Shown here: positions 7,327 to 16,151 of the stretch, piece after piece
Position numbering within the stretch: the stretch's first letter is position 1
Layout: each line of letters opens with the position of its first letter
Source of the DNA: DYQY01 sp964643725
GTDB taxonomy: Bacteria > Margulisbacteria > Riflemargulisbacteria > GWF2-35-9 > DYQY01
Direction of reading: 5' to 3'
Assembly: GCA_964643725.1 (NCBI GenBank)
Contig: CAZXTL010000023.1
Span: 1 to 36,113, forward strand
DNA length: 36,113 nucleotides
Position numbers and translations under genes: made by a program
Notes under the pieces: generated by a model
The model's input: the letters and a program-made list of their open reading frames with translations, nothing else
The model's database searches: none
Told to the model about the DNA's origin: nothing

Positions 7327-8793
7327 ATGTTATTTAATTCTCTACAATTTTTGATTTTTTTTCCTATTGTAACCTTAGGGTATTTTTTGCTTCCACATCG
7401 TTTGCGATGGGTTTGGTTGCTTTTAGCCAGCTGTCTTTTCTATATGGCATTTATTCCAATATATATTTTTATTCTTCTTATCACAATTTTGATAGATTAT
7501 TTTGCAGGAATTCTAATAGAAAAGTCAGTAGGTAAAAAGAAGAAAATATATTTAATTATCAGCATTATTTCGACCTGTGCAGTTTTATTTATTTTCAAAT
7601 ATTTCAATTTTTTTAATAGTAATTTTTCAGCTTTCGCAGGATTTCTTCATTTAAACTACCCAATTGGAATTATAAATATAATATTGCCAATTGGGCTATC
7701 GTTTCATACTTTCCAGAGTTTGAGTTATGTTATTGAGGTATATAGAGGAAAGCAAAAGGCTGAACATCATTTTGGTATATATTCTTTGTATGTTATGTTT
7801 TATCCTCAATTAGTTGCAGGACCAATCGAAAGACCTCAAAATTTATTGCATCAATTCAGAGAAAAGCATGTTTTTGATTACCAGCGAGTTACTGATGGTT
7901 TAAAATTAATGGCGTGGGGACTTTTCAAGAAAGTTGTTATAGCAGATAGATTAGCAATTCTTGTTAATCAAGTTTATGGAAGTCCTCAAAATTATGAAGG
8001 CTTGGCATTAATCATAGCAACTGTGTTCTTTGCGTTTCAAATATATTGTGATTTCTCTGGTTATTCAGATATAGCGATTGGATCAGCGCAGGTAATGGGA
8101 TTTAAGTTGATGGATAACTTTAATCGTCCATATTTTTCAAAAAGCATATCAGAGTTTTGGAAGAGATGGCACATTTCACTATCTACTTGGTTTAGGGATT
8201 ATGTATATATATCATTAGGGGGAAATCGGGTTGTAAAATGGAGATGGTATTTTAATTTATTTATAACATTTGTAATAAGTGGGTTATGGCATGGAGCAAA
8301 TTGGACATTTGTTATCTGGGGCACATTGCATGGGTTTTATTTGATTTTTTCTATATGGACTAGTGGTATCAGAAGCTATTTAACTGACATAGTTGGAATT
8401 AAAAAGTTTCCTAGATTTCAGAAAATATTTAAAGTGTTTATTACATTTTTATTGGTTTGTTTTGCATGGATATTTTTTAGAGCAAAAAATTTAGGAGATG
8501 CTTGGTATATTGTTACCCATTTGTTTGTTGGTTTTCAAAATATTCCTATTTTTATCAGCCAAATGTCTTCTTTAACTGAAATTGTATCTGGAGGAAAAAT
8601 AGGATTCTTAATATGTATCCTAAGTATTATTTTTATGGAACTTATTCATTTACTACAGCGACATAACAAAATTAGACATATGCTTTCTGAAAGGCCTTTT
8701 TATATCAGATGGTTAATATATTATTTGCTTGTTTTAGGAATATTACTTTTTGGTGTATTTGGAAATAATAACTTTATATATTTTCAGTTTTAG
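7327..8793 (+). CDS. AlgI-like membrane-bound O-acyltransferase (MBOAT)
   Basis: This 488-residue polytopic protein starts MLFNSLQFLIFFPIVTLGYF, the standard AlgI/DltB-like beginning. It carries YPQLVAGPIERP, DFSGYSDIAIGSAQVMGF with NFNRPYF, SISEFWKRWHISLSTWFRDY and the catalytic LWHGANW (H322). The family moves acyl groups across the inner membrane for O-acylation of extracytoplasmic polysaccharide. AAGAGGA precedes ATG 7327. The downstream membrane-anchored SGNH-like protein is probably its transferase partner, as AlgJ/AlgX or PatB are for other MBOATs. Acyl specificity (acetyl most likely) is inferred. Confidence 0.93.
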   Translation: MLFNSLQFLIFFPIVTLGYFLLPHRLRWVWLLLASCLFYMAFIPIYIFILLITILIDYFAGILIEKSVGKKKKIYLIISIISTCAVLFIFKYFNFFNSNFSAFAGFLHLNYPIGIINIILPIGLSFHTFQSLSYVIEVYRGKQKAEHHFGIYSLYVMFYPQLVAGPIERPQNLLHQFREKHVFDYQRVTDGLKLMAWGLFKKVVIADRLAILVNQVYGSPQNYEGLALIIATVFFAFQIYCDFSGYSDIAIGSAQVMGFKLMDNFNRPYFSKSISEFWKRWHISLSTWFRDYVYISLGGNRVVKWRWYFNLFITFVISGLWHGANWTFVIWGTLHGFYLIFSIWTSGIRSYLTDIVGIKKFPRFQKIFKVFITFLLVCFAWIFFRAKNLGDAWYIVTHLFVGFQNIPIFISQMSSLTEIVSGGKIGFLICILSIIFMELIHLLQRHNKIRHMLSERPFYIRWLIYYLLVLGILLFGVFGNNNFIYFQF

Positions 8794-8805
8794 GAGTTTA
8801 AGAGT

Positions 8806-9750
8806 ATGAGGAAACTAATTTTAAAATCGTTTTTTTTATTAATTATGACATTAATTTCTCTTTATACCATAACTTTTTTTATAGATTCTGGTTTGAGACA
8901 AACAAATCATCCTACATGGAAAGCGTGGAATGATATTCTTACAAGAAAATCGGAATGTGAAATATATATACAAGGTAGCTCAAGAGCATGGGTTCAGGTT
9001 TCTCCTTTAATTATTGAGAATTATACGGGAAAGAAAACTTATAATTTTGGAATAGATGGTCATCATATAGATGTACAGTTAGGTAGATATTATTTGTATA
9101 GAAAATATAATAAAAAACCTAAAATTATCATTCAGATATTAGAAGGCTTTTCATTGGAGAAGAGGACTGATTTATATATGAAAGAGCAATTTCTCCCTTA
9201 TTATAATGAGGAGTGTGTTGTGAATAGTATAAAAACAATGAAAGGGTTTAATAACATAGGACACAAATTATCCTTTTTGAAATATATAGGAGAAACTAAT
9301 ACATCAATTATTGGAGTTTTGGAAAAAATTAACATTAGGCATTATAAACCAGTTGGCTATAAGGGTTATTTAAGTTGGGATAGAACATGGGGCAATGAGT
9401 TTACAAACTTTGTTAAGAATAATGTAAATGGTGTTACTTACAAGATTAACAAACAGATCCAAAATGATTTTGAGAAATTTATTAATGAAAGCAGTAAAGA
9501 AGGCATTCAAATTATTCTTATATATGCTCCAGAATATTATGAATTCAATAAGTATTTTAATAATAAAGCTGAGATTATTAACAGGTATATAGAAGTATCT
9601 AGAAAATATAATATTAGATTCTATGATTTTTCTAATAGTTATCTATCGAAAGATAAAAAGTACTTTTATAATTCACAACATTTGAATAAATACGGGTCCG
9701 AGTTATTCACGAAAGAAGTTGTGAAGATATTAGAGCAAGACACTATATGA
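8806..9750 (+). CDS. membrane-anchored SGNH-like protein, probable MBOAT partner
   Basis: The 314-residue protein has an N-terminal membrane anchor (about 5-27) and an extracytoplasmic domain. YIQGSSRAW (55-62) resembles the block I serine region of SGNH acyltransferases, and NSQHLNKYGSE (289-299) resembles block V, where the usual sequence is DxxH; here N289 replaces the expected acidic residue. It follows the MBOAT gene by 12 nt with its own AGGAG signal (8794-8798). MBOAT/SGNH pairs acylate cell-surface polymers, the SGNH protein taking the acyl group outside the membrane. The substitution may mean altered catalysis or that another acid is used. The family call rests on motif pattern and context. 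Confidence 0.65.
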   Translation: MRKLILKSFFLLIMTLISLYTITFFIDSGLRQTNHPTWKAWNDILTRKSECEIYIQGSSRAWVQVSPLIIENYTGKKTYNFGIDGHHIDVQLGRYYLYRKYNKKPKIIIQILEGFSLEKRTDLYMKEQFLPYYNEECVVNSIKTMKGFNNIGHKLSFLKYIGETNTSIIGVLEKINIRHYKPVGYKGYLSWDRTWGNEFTNFVKNNVNGVTYKINKQIQNDFEKFINESSKEGIQIILIYAPEYYEFNKYFNNKAEIINRYIEVSRKYNIRFYDFSNSYLSKDKKYFYNSQHLNKYGSELFTKEVVKILEQDTI

Positions 9751-9865
9751 GTAAGATGAAATTTGTTTTAAAAGAGATATACTATATTTCATTATCTTGT
9801 AAAATGTAAGGGCAATTCGTATGAATAAGTTAAATTAATTTAGAAATTTAGAAAAGGGAGAAGGA

Positions 9866-10675
9866 ATGAATATATATAACAATAAGATTTATAATAAACT
9901 AAAGGTATTATATTACTTCATTATTAGTATTATTTTTCAAAAAATTGGGGTTCCAATTAAAATTAACAATTTTAAAATGAGATTTTATCCAAAGCATTAC
10001 AAATGGTTTCCTAACAAGTATGAACAGGATGCTTTTATGTTTATAAAAAACTATCTTATTCCAGGAAGTGTTTGTATAGATATTGGTGCTCACTTTGGAC
10101 TATATTCCATTGTATTTGCAAAGTATTATAATTGTAATGTATATAGTTTTGAGCCAACTGATTCCTCTTCTGAAATACTTGCAAAAAATATTAAATATAA
10201 TAAAATTGGTGACAGAGTTCGTGTTATTAATAAAGCTGTATCCTCGAAAAACGGCAAATTATTTTTTAATGTTCAAGATACTTTGGGTTCAGTGGCTAAT
10301 AGTTTAGTGGATTATCATCATAGTGATGAAAATAAAACAAAATACGAAGTTGATGTAGTATCAATTGATAGTTTTTTCAAAGATATTCCATATGGTTTTA
10401 TTAAGATTGATGCTGAAGGTGCGGAGTATGACGTGTTGATGGGGGCTAAAGAAACTATTAGAAAAAATAAACCTAAAATGATGCTTGGTCTTCATCCAAA
10501 GGCAATAACTGCAAACGGTCATAGTCTAAAAATGATTTGGGAATTAATTACTAAAGAAGATTATTTGTGTTATTTAGGAAATAAACAACTCACTGAAAGT
10601 GAATTTTGCTTTAGAAATGATTTGTTTGATGTGTTTTTGCTTCATAAATCATTGAACACTGGGACTACTATTTAA
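9866..10675 (+). CDS. FkbM-family SAM-dependent methyltransferase
   Basis: The 269-residue protein shows the FkbM Rossmann fold: VCIDIGAHFGLYSIVFAKYY (69-88, SAM loop), VYSFEPTDSSSEILAKNI with acidic E96, VDVVSIDSFF and GFIKIDAEGAEYDVLMGA. The family O-methylates sugars or small molecules, and in surface-glycan loci usually modifies a terminal residue. GGGAGAAGGA precedes ATG 9866, after a 115-nt AT-rich spacer with no ORF. The N-terminal 50 residues are basic and aromatic-rich and may touch the membrane. The next gene follows after 2 nt. Confidence 0.88.
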   Translation: MNIYNNKIYNKLKVLYYFIISIIFQKIGVPIKINNFKMRFYPKHYKWFPNKYEQDAFMFIKNYLIPGSVCIDIGAHFGLYSIVFAKYYNCNVYSFEPTDSSSEILAKNIKYNKIGDRVRVINKAVSSKNGKLFFNVQDTLGSVANSLVDYHHSDENKTKYEVDVVSIDSFFKDIPYGFIKIDAEGAEYDVLMGAKETIRKNKPKMMLGLHPKAITANGHSLKMIWELITKEDYLCYLGNKQLTESEFCFRNDLFDVFLLHKSLNTGTTI

Positions 10676-10677
10676 TA

Positions 10678-11646
10678 ATGACTATTCCTTTAATATCAAT
10701 TCATACTCCATCTTGGAATAGAGCAAATTATCTTGAGAGAGTTTGGCAAGGTTTATGTGAGCAAAACTTTCAAAATTTTGAGTGGATTGTATCTGATGAT
10801 GGTTCAACTGATGAGACACAAAAGATATTATTAGAACTTAAACAAAAGTCTTCTTTCCCAGTCGTGATTGTTTCTGCTTCAGCTAGAGTGGGGAAAGCAG
10901 TATTAGATAATCATGCGATTAGAATTGCAAGAGGAGAGTTTTTTGTGTGGAATGATTCAGATGATATATTACTACCAAATGCATTAGAAACATTAATACA
11001 CACTTGGGAATCAATACCTGAAGGTAAACGAGATGAGTTTGTTGGTGTAACGGCGCTTTGTAAAACAAAAGATGGAGTGCTTTCGTCACTTCCTTTTTCA
11101 GGTGTATTTGACACAACATGGAATGATTTGAGGTATCTATATAAAGTACAAGGAGATATGGTTTATTTCTCAAAGACTAAGTTGCTTAAAGAGATTCCTT
11201 TTAAAGAAGTAGATTTTGTTATATCGGAAGGTATAATTTGGACAAGTCTTGGCAATAAATATAAAACTAGAGTAATTCCAAATGTGCTTAAACTTGTTGA
11301 GTATCAAGCTACAAATGCTATTTCGTTTAGTAGTAAACTCAGATATTGCAGAGGGTATGCTTATGCGTTTCCGATAATAAGAAATAATCTTGTTAACTAT
11401 AAGATAAATGTAATTGATAGTTTGTGGGAGTCATTAACCTTTATTCGATATTGTATACATGGAGAAATTGGTTTTTTTGAGTCAATGAAACTTTGGAATG
11501 GACATTTCCCATTGTTAAAGTACTTATTATTATTCCCTCTATCGTGGTTGTTGGTATTAAAAGACAGACTTCAATGTAAAGTTGATAGAACACATAGGGA
11601 TTTTTTGTCAGCTAGAAGAATAGCAATTATTGCTATTAATAGATAG
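10678..11646 (+). CDS. glycosyltransferase family 2
   Basis: This 322-residue GT-A enzyme has ISIHTPSWNRANYLERVWQG (6-25), FEWIVSDDGSTDET (34-47) and FVWNDSDDILLP (89-100), where DSDD forms the metal/nucleotide site. The C-terminal third has a hydrophobic stretch (HFPLLKYLLLFPLSWLLVLK) that may anchor it to the membrane. It begins 2 nt after the FkbM gene stop and belongs to the same transcript. It is closer to the ForD/WbbL-like part of GT2 than to processive synthases, which would have several membrane helices. Donor and acceptor are unknown. Confidence 0.88.
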   Translation: MTIPLISIHTPSWNRANYLERVWQGLCEQNFQNFEWIVSDDGSTDETQKILLELKQKSSFPVVIVSASARVGKAVLDNHAIRIARGEFFVWNDSDDILLPNALETLIHTWESIPEGKRDEFVGVTALCKTKDGVLSSLPFSGVFDTTWNDLRYLYKVQGDMVYFSKTKLLKEIPFKEVDFVISEGIIWTSLGNKYKTRVIPNVLKLVEYQATNAISFSSKLRYCRGYAYAFPIIRNNLVNYKINVIDSLWESLTFIRYCIHGEIGFFESMKLWNGHFPLLKYLLLFPLSWLLVLKDRLQCKVDRTHRDFLSARRIAIIAINR

Positions 11647-11653
11647 TTTAAAC

Positions 11654-12724
11654 ATGAAACAAGCCAAAATATCGATATTATTGCCTAGTCTTGCTTTTGG
11701 AGGAGCCGAAAGAGTTATGCTTAATCTTGCCCAAGCATTTGCTGAAGAGGGTGCTGAAGTTGAGTTTGTATTAACAAAAAAGGAAGGTGCCTTTTTAGCA
11801 GAAGCCGAGAGTAAATTTAGTGTAATTGACCTAAAAAGTAATAGAGCGTACAAGCATCCTTTTAAACTACTTATGTATGTTATTAAGAATCGGCCTAATG
11901 TTGTTATCTCTAATTTTTGGAAAATTAATCTTTGTTCCTGTTTTACAAGGGTTATGTTCCCTTTTTTTAAACTTTTAATTGTTGAGCATTCACCACCGTC
12001 TGAAACATATTTCATTCCTATAAAACTATATTCCATTTCAGTATCAATTTTTTATCGGTTCGCAAGTAATATTATTGCCGTATCAACTGGTGTTGCTGTG
12101 GATATAAAGAAGAGTTCTATTGGACTTTCTGGTAAGATAAGAGTGATATATAATGCGATATCTCCAAATGGTGATAGTACTTGTGATAAACAGAGTGAAA
12201 AACAAAGCTTTCTAAGGATAATTTCTGTTGGTCGGCTAAAAAATGAAAAAAATTTTGCGCTTCTTTTAAATGCATTTGCAATTGTTGTTCAAAGTATAAA
12301 TGCAAAATTGATGATAGTTGGTGATGGTGAGCTTCAAGATTCACTTGAACAACAGTCGATTGAATTGGGGGTTTCAGATTTAGTTAATTTTGTTGGCTTT
12401 CATCCAAATCCTAGTGAATTGTTAATTAAGTCAGATTTATTTGTATTATCTTCAAATTCTGAGGGATTACCCACAGTTCTAATAGAAGCACTTTACTGTG
12501 GTTTACCCATTGTAAGCACAGATTGCCCTCATGGACCTAGGGAGATATTGATGGATGGGAAGTATGGGACTCTCGTAAAAGTTGGTGATGAAAGAGCTCT
12601 TGCTGATGCCATTATTCAAAGAAGTAAAATGGTAAATAATCCAGACACCCAAAGAAAAGGTGCAGAAAGATTTTTGCCAAGCAAAATTGCAGAACAATAT
12701 TTATCATTGATTGGATTAAAATGA
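11654..12724 (+). CDS. glycosyltransferase family 4
   Basis: The 356-residue GT-B enzyme starts MKQAKISILLPSLAFGGAER, with the acceptor-loop GGAER at 16-20. The C-terminal Rossmann half has IISVGRLKNEKNFALLLNAF, IVGDGELQDSLEQ and SNSEGLPTVLIEALYCGLP, the EX7E-type donor site of GT4 retaining enzymes. I chose ATG 11654, which starts directly before the first beta strand; an in-frame ATG at 11630 would overlap the preceding gene. No convincing Shine-Dalgarno precedes either. It acts on lipid-linked intermediates at the cytosolic membrane face. Sugar specificity cannot be read from sequence. Confidence 0.9.
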   Translation: MKQAKISILLPSLAFGGAERVMLNLAQAFAEEGAEVEFVLTKKEGAFLAEAESKFSVIDLKSNRAYKHPFKLLMYVIKNRPNVVISNFWKINLCSCFTRVMFPFFKLLIVEHSPPSETYFIPIKLYSISVSIFYRFASNIIAVSTGVAVDIKKSSIGLSGKIRVIYNAISPNGDSTCDKQSEKQSFLRIISVGRLKNEKNFALLLNAFAIVVQSINAKLMIVGDGELQDSLEQQSIELGVSDLVNFVGFHPNPSELLIKSDLFVLSSNSEGLPTVLIEALYCGLPIVSTDCPHGPREILMDGKYGTLVKVGDERALADAIIQRSKMVNNPDTQRKGAERFLPSKIAEQYLSLIGLK

Positions 12725-12844
12725 GGCCTTTTAGTGAAAATGAGGATAATTAATTATTGTTTAATGAGTGTTTATGGCATGATAAACTCTATAAAGTTGT
12801 GAATAAAATATTAATATATAATAGAATTATGTAAGGGTTGCAAA

Positions 12845-13819
12845 ATGAATAGTACTTTTGAAAATTTACGAGATCCAATAAATGGAAATACATTATTTGT
12901 AGATTCAAACACCTTAAAATCTAGTAGCGGAAAACAGTATCCTATTGTTAACGGTATCCCAAGATTTGTTGTAAGCGATAATTATAGTGATGATTTTGGT
13001 TCACAGTGGAATAGATTCCCAAAGACACAGATAGATTCAAGTACTGGATTGTCTATTTCTGAAGATCGTCTATCTAGATGCTTACGTGGAAATATTTCAA
13101 AACTAAAAGGCAAGAGAGTTCTCGAGGCAGGAAGTGGTGCAGGGCGGTTTACTGAGATCTTGCTTAAACATGGAGCAATAGTTGATTCCTTTGATTACTC
13201 AAATGCTGTTGAGGCAAATGCAATTAATAATGGTCAACATAAAAATCTAACTTTAGTACAAGCCGATATTCGACATATACCTTTTGAAAAAGCTAGCTAT
13301 GATTATGTTATTTGTCTTGGAGTTCTCCAGCATACCCCTAGTCCCGAAGAGAGTATAAGCTGTCTGTGGGAAATGGTGAAGCCAGGAGGGGCATTAGTAA
13401 TTGATAATTATATGTGGAAATGGACATTTATTCTTCCACCTCCTTTTGGAGGTTCTGTACAAGTTTATCGATGGTTCATTTTGAGACTTCCAAAGAGAAT
13501 TAGGTATAAGTTTGTAAAAAGAGTTACAGATTTTTTCTTTCCTATACATTGGAAGTTTAGAGATTCTTTATTTATTCAAAGAATTTTACGAAGAGTATCC
13601 CCAGTACATTTTTATTATCCAGATTTAAAATTAAGAGATAGAGAGATGCATTACGAATGGTCTCTTTTAGACACACACGATGGCACAACAGATTATTATA
13701 AACATCGTCGTAAACCAAAACAAATTAGACAACTTCTTGAAAAACTTGGAGCCGTAGATATAGATATAAATATAGGGGGTACTGGATTTGAAACATTTTG
13801 CAGAAAACAGCAAGGATAA
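12845..13819 (+). CDS. class I SAM-dependent methyltransferase with Trm112-like N-terminal segment
   Basis: The first 42 residues (DPINGNTLFVD, SGKQYPIVNGIPRFV) resemble the Trm112p/YcaR-type small beta domain often fused to class I methyltransferases, but lack its zinc cysteines. The core follows: KRVLEAGSGAGRFTEILLKH (90-109), VDSFDYSNAV, and YDYVICLGVLQHTPSPEESI with the family's LQH signature. The 324-residue length with a C-terminal helical extension suits glycan-locus methyltransferases. AAGGG lies 7-11 nt before ATG 12845. The 120-nt spacer upstream is very AT-rich and may carry a promoter (TTGTGA near 12797), making this the start of a second transcript; that is weak evidence. Confidence 0.82.
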   Translation: MNSTFENLRDPINGNTLFVDSNTLKSSSGKQYPIVNGIPRFVVSDNYSDDFGSQWNRFPKTQIDSSTGLSISEDRLSRCLRGNISKLKGKRVLEAGSGAGRFTEILLKHGAIVDSFDYSNAVEANAINNGQHKNLTLVQADIRHIPFEKASYDYVICLGVLQHTPSPEESISCLWEMVKPGGALVIDNYMWKWTFILPPPFGGSVQVYRWFILRLPKRIRYKFVKRVTDFFFPIHWKFRDSLFIQRILRRVSPVHFYYPDLKLRDREMHYEWSLLDTHDGTTDYYKHRRKPKQIRQLLEKLGAVDIDINIGGTGFETFCRKQQG

Positions 13820-13820
13820 A

Positions 13821-15050
13821 GTGAGTATTAGTAATAAACTTCTTGTTATTGATTGCTCTTATTGTCTTGAAGCCATTAAAGAGCGTAGCTTAGAAGGCTC
13901 TGTTACATGCAGAGATTTAAATGGTTACTTTAGTCATGTTTGGTCTGTTCATCCATTTGCTTCTTTAGTAAGTACACCTAATTGGGGTCCGAAATATGGG
14001 AGACCAATATCCTATGAATTAGAAAAATCACATACTTTCATTGAAGGTAAAGTTGGGATAAGTCCTTTATTTAGTTGGATTTCTCCACTTAATTTTATTT
14101 TTTCACAAGTAGATGTTCTTATTTATTTAATTAGACTAATTCGTCGAGAGAAAATTAATATTATTCGTGTAGGCGACCCTCTTTATCTTGGTTTCTTGGG
14201 GTGGGTTCTTTCCAGATTGACTGGTGTTCCATTTGTAGTAAGAGTTGGTGCTAATAATGAAAAAATTCGTCAAACAACTAGTAAAGGAATGATGCCTAGA
14301 CTGTTTAAAACGATGAATCAAGAAAGAGTGATGGAGAAATTTGTTTTTTCCAGAGCCAATCTGGTGGCTGGTGCAAATCAGGATAATCTGAATTTTGCTA
14401 TTAGAATGGGTGCAAAGCCAGAAAGAACAACATTATTTCGTTATGGTAATCTTATTCATGCTAGCCATTTTGTTCATCCGTCAAAAAGGAAACTGCTATC
14501 AGATATAGGTAATGGATATCTATTGTATATTGGTCGTCTTGAATTGGTAAAGAAGGCAGATGATGTTATTAGAGTACTTGCTGAAGTTAGAAAAAATGGG
14601 ATTTATGTTACTGCGTTTTTAGTTGGAGATGGTAGTGAAAGGAAAATATTAGAAAAATTAGCTGAGGAATTGGGGGTTAGTGCTTATGTTATATTTTGGG
14701 GTAATCGTGATCAACAATGGTTGTCATCTGTTATTCCGAAAGCATCAGTGGTTTTATCTCCACATACTGGCAGGGCACTAACAGAAGCCGCACTTGGTGG
14801 AGCTCCAGTTGTAGCATATGACATTGATTGGCAGCCAGAACTTATTAAAACAGGAATTACAGGTGAATTAGTTGAATATGGCAACACTCATGATTTCGCA
14901 GAAGCAACTATTAAGTTATTAAGAGATGCTTCCTACGCAAAAAAACTCGGAAATAAGCTTCGAGAAGTTGTATTGGAAATGATGGATCCAGAAAAGTTAA
15001 ACCAACATGAGAGAAATGAATATAATAAACTTATTAAGAAAACGATATGA
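13821..15050 (+). CDS. glycosyltransferase family 4
   Basis: This is a GT-B fold enzyme of 409 residues if started at GTG 13821, directly after the methyltransferase stop with AAGGA at 13812-13816. An in-frame ATG at 13788 would overlap the methyltransferase and add 11 residues before the first strand, so GTG is preferred. Visible parts are KLLVIDCSYCLEAI at the N-terminus, YLLYIGRLELVKKADDVIRV, FLVGDGSERKILEKL and VVLSPHTGRALTEAALGGAP, VVAYDIDWQPELI. It should transfer one sugar to the lipid-linked repeat unit. The first four bases of the next gene overlap its end (ATGA), so the genes are coupled. Confidence 0.85.
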   Translation: MSISNKLLVIDCSYCLEAIKERSLEGSVTCRDLNGYFSHVWSVHPFASLVSTPNWGPKYGRPISYELEKSHTFIEGKVGISPLFSWISPLNFIFSQVDVLIYLIRLIRREKINIIRVGDPLYLGFLGWVLSRLTGVPFVVRVGANNEKIRQTTSKGMMPRLFKTMNQERVMEKFVFSRANLVAGANQDNLNFAIRMGAKPERTTLFRYGNLIHASHFVHPSKRKLLSDIGNGYLLYIGRLELVKKADDVIRVLAEVRKNGIYVTAFLVGDGSERKILEKLAEELGVSAYVIFWGNRDQQWLSSVIPKASVVLSPHTGRALTEAALGGAPVVAYDIDWQPELIKTGITGELVEYGNTHDFAEATIKLLRDASYAKKLGNKLREVVLEMMDPEKLNQHERNEYNKLIKKTI

Positions 15051-16129
15051 GTACTATTCATAAACAAGTCATCATTTATTATAGTGGATTTCTTTTAAAA
15101 GCTGGTGGAGCATTTAACCATGCAAGAACATTGCAAATTGAATTTCAGAAAATAGGGTGGGATGTAAAACTAATAACTCTAGATTCTTTGCCAGTATGGT
15201 GTAGATATTTTCCACATATTGCTCAAATAATTGGTAATTTTGTTCGTTTTCCTTATGGGTTTTTATATAAAGGAAAAGTTATAAGAATTTTATATAAAAT
15301 ATTTTTTAATAAAAAAACTGATTTAAGGATTTTTGAGGACATTTATATAGCATGGGATTCTTTAATCCCATCTGTTTGTTGGCTACATGCTGTTTGGAGT
15401 GATAATTTGCAGGCCTATTCTGTTACTAATAAACAAATAATTAACTTAAAAAAACAAGAGATAGGTCTACTAACCCAGCTTTATCAGCCAATTGTTACTG
15501 TTTCTTATCCATATAGGGAATATTTAATAAATGAACATTTTGTAGGATTTACAATAAAAGAAATAATTGTAATTGAGAATGGGATTAATCAGTCAGTTTT
15601 TATAAAAAACAAAAAACAAAATATCCATAATAAGTCTATAATTTATACAGGTACTTTAGAAAAGAGAAAAAATATTATTTTTCTTTTGGAGGTATTTAAG
15701 AAGTTATTTGAATTAGATAATTCATACTGTCTAACAGTTGTTGGAGATGGTCCAGAGAGAAGCGTGTTAGATGATTTTGTTAGGAGAAATAATTTATCAG
15801 TAAAATTTTTAGGAAAATTAAGGTATGAAGAAGTAATCCAAGAACTTTATAATCATTTAATATATGTGCATACTTCAAAACAAGAAACATTTTCATTTTC
15901 TTTGCTTGAAGCAAAATTAGCTGGGTTAAAAACTGTAGCATACAAAGGTTTAGAGGTTCCTGAAGAATTTATTGATATTGCAATTAGTGACTTTTCTATT
16001 GATTCATGGGTTGAATCAATAACCTCTATTAAATTTATCAAAGATAATTTTGATGGCAGTAAATATACTTCAGGTAAAATGTTGCAAGCTACATTAGAAG
16101 TTGTTAATAAATATCAAAATTTTTTATAA
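15047..16129 (+). CDS. glycosyltransferase family 4
   Basis: The 360-residue GT-B enzyme begins HKQVIIYYSGFLLKAGGAFN, HARTLQIEFQ. The donor domain has IIYTGTLEKRKNIIFLLEVF, VVGDGPERSVLDDF and SKQETFSFSLLEAKLAGLKT, where E and the EX7-type spacing match GT4. The ATG overlaps the stop of the previous transferase (ATGA at 15047-15050). It is the fifth glycosyltransferase of the locus and its gene is more AT-rich than its upstream neighbour. Acceptor and donor are unknown. Confidence 0.85.
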   Translation: MSTIHKQVIIYYSGFLLKAGGAFNHARTLQIEFQKIGWDVKLITLDSLPVWCRYFPHIAQIIGNFVRFPYGFLYKGKVIRILYKIFFNKKTDLRIFEDIYIAWDSLIPSVCWLHAVWSDNLQAYSVTNKQIINLKKQEIGLLTQLYQPIVTVSYPYREYLINEHFVGFTIKEIIVIENGINQSVFIKNKKQNIHNKSIIYTGTLEKRKNIIFLLEVFKKLFELDNSYCLTVVGDGPERSVLDDFVRRNNLSVKFLGKLRYEEVIQELYNHLIYVHTSKQETFSFSLLEAKLAGLKTVAYKGLEVPEEFIDIAISDFSIDSWVESITSIKFIKDNFDGSKYTSGKMLQATLEVVNKYQNFL

Positions 16130-16151
16130 ATTTGTAGTTAAGGACAAAAAA

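Noticed and set aside
11608..12036. 142-codon ORF on the minus strand opposite the GT4 gene
   Set aside because: It has no recognisable motifs, no ribosome site, and lies opposite a clear GT4 coding region.
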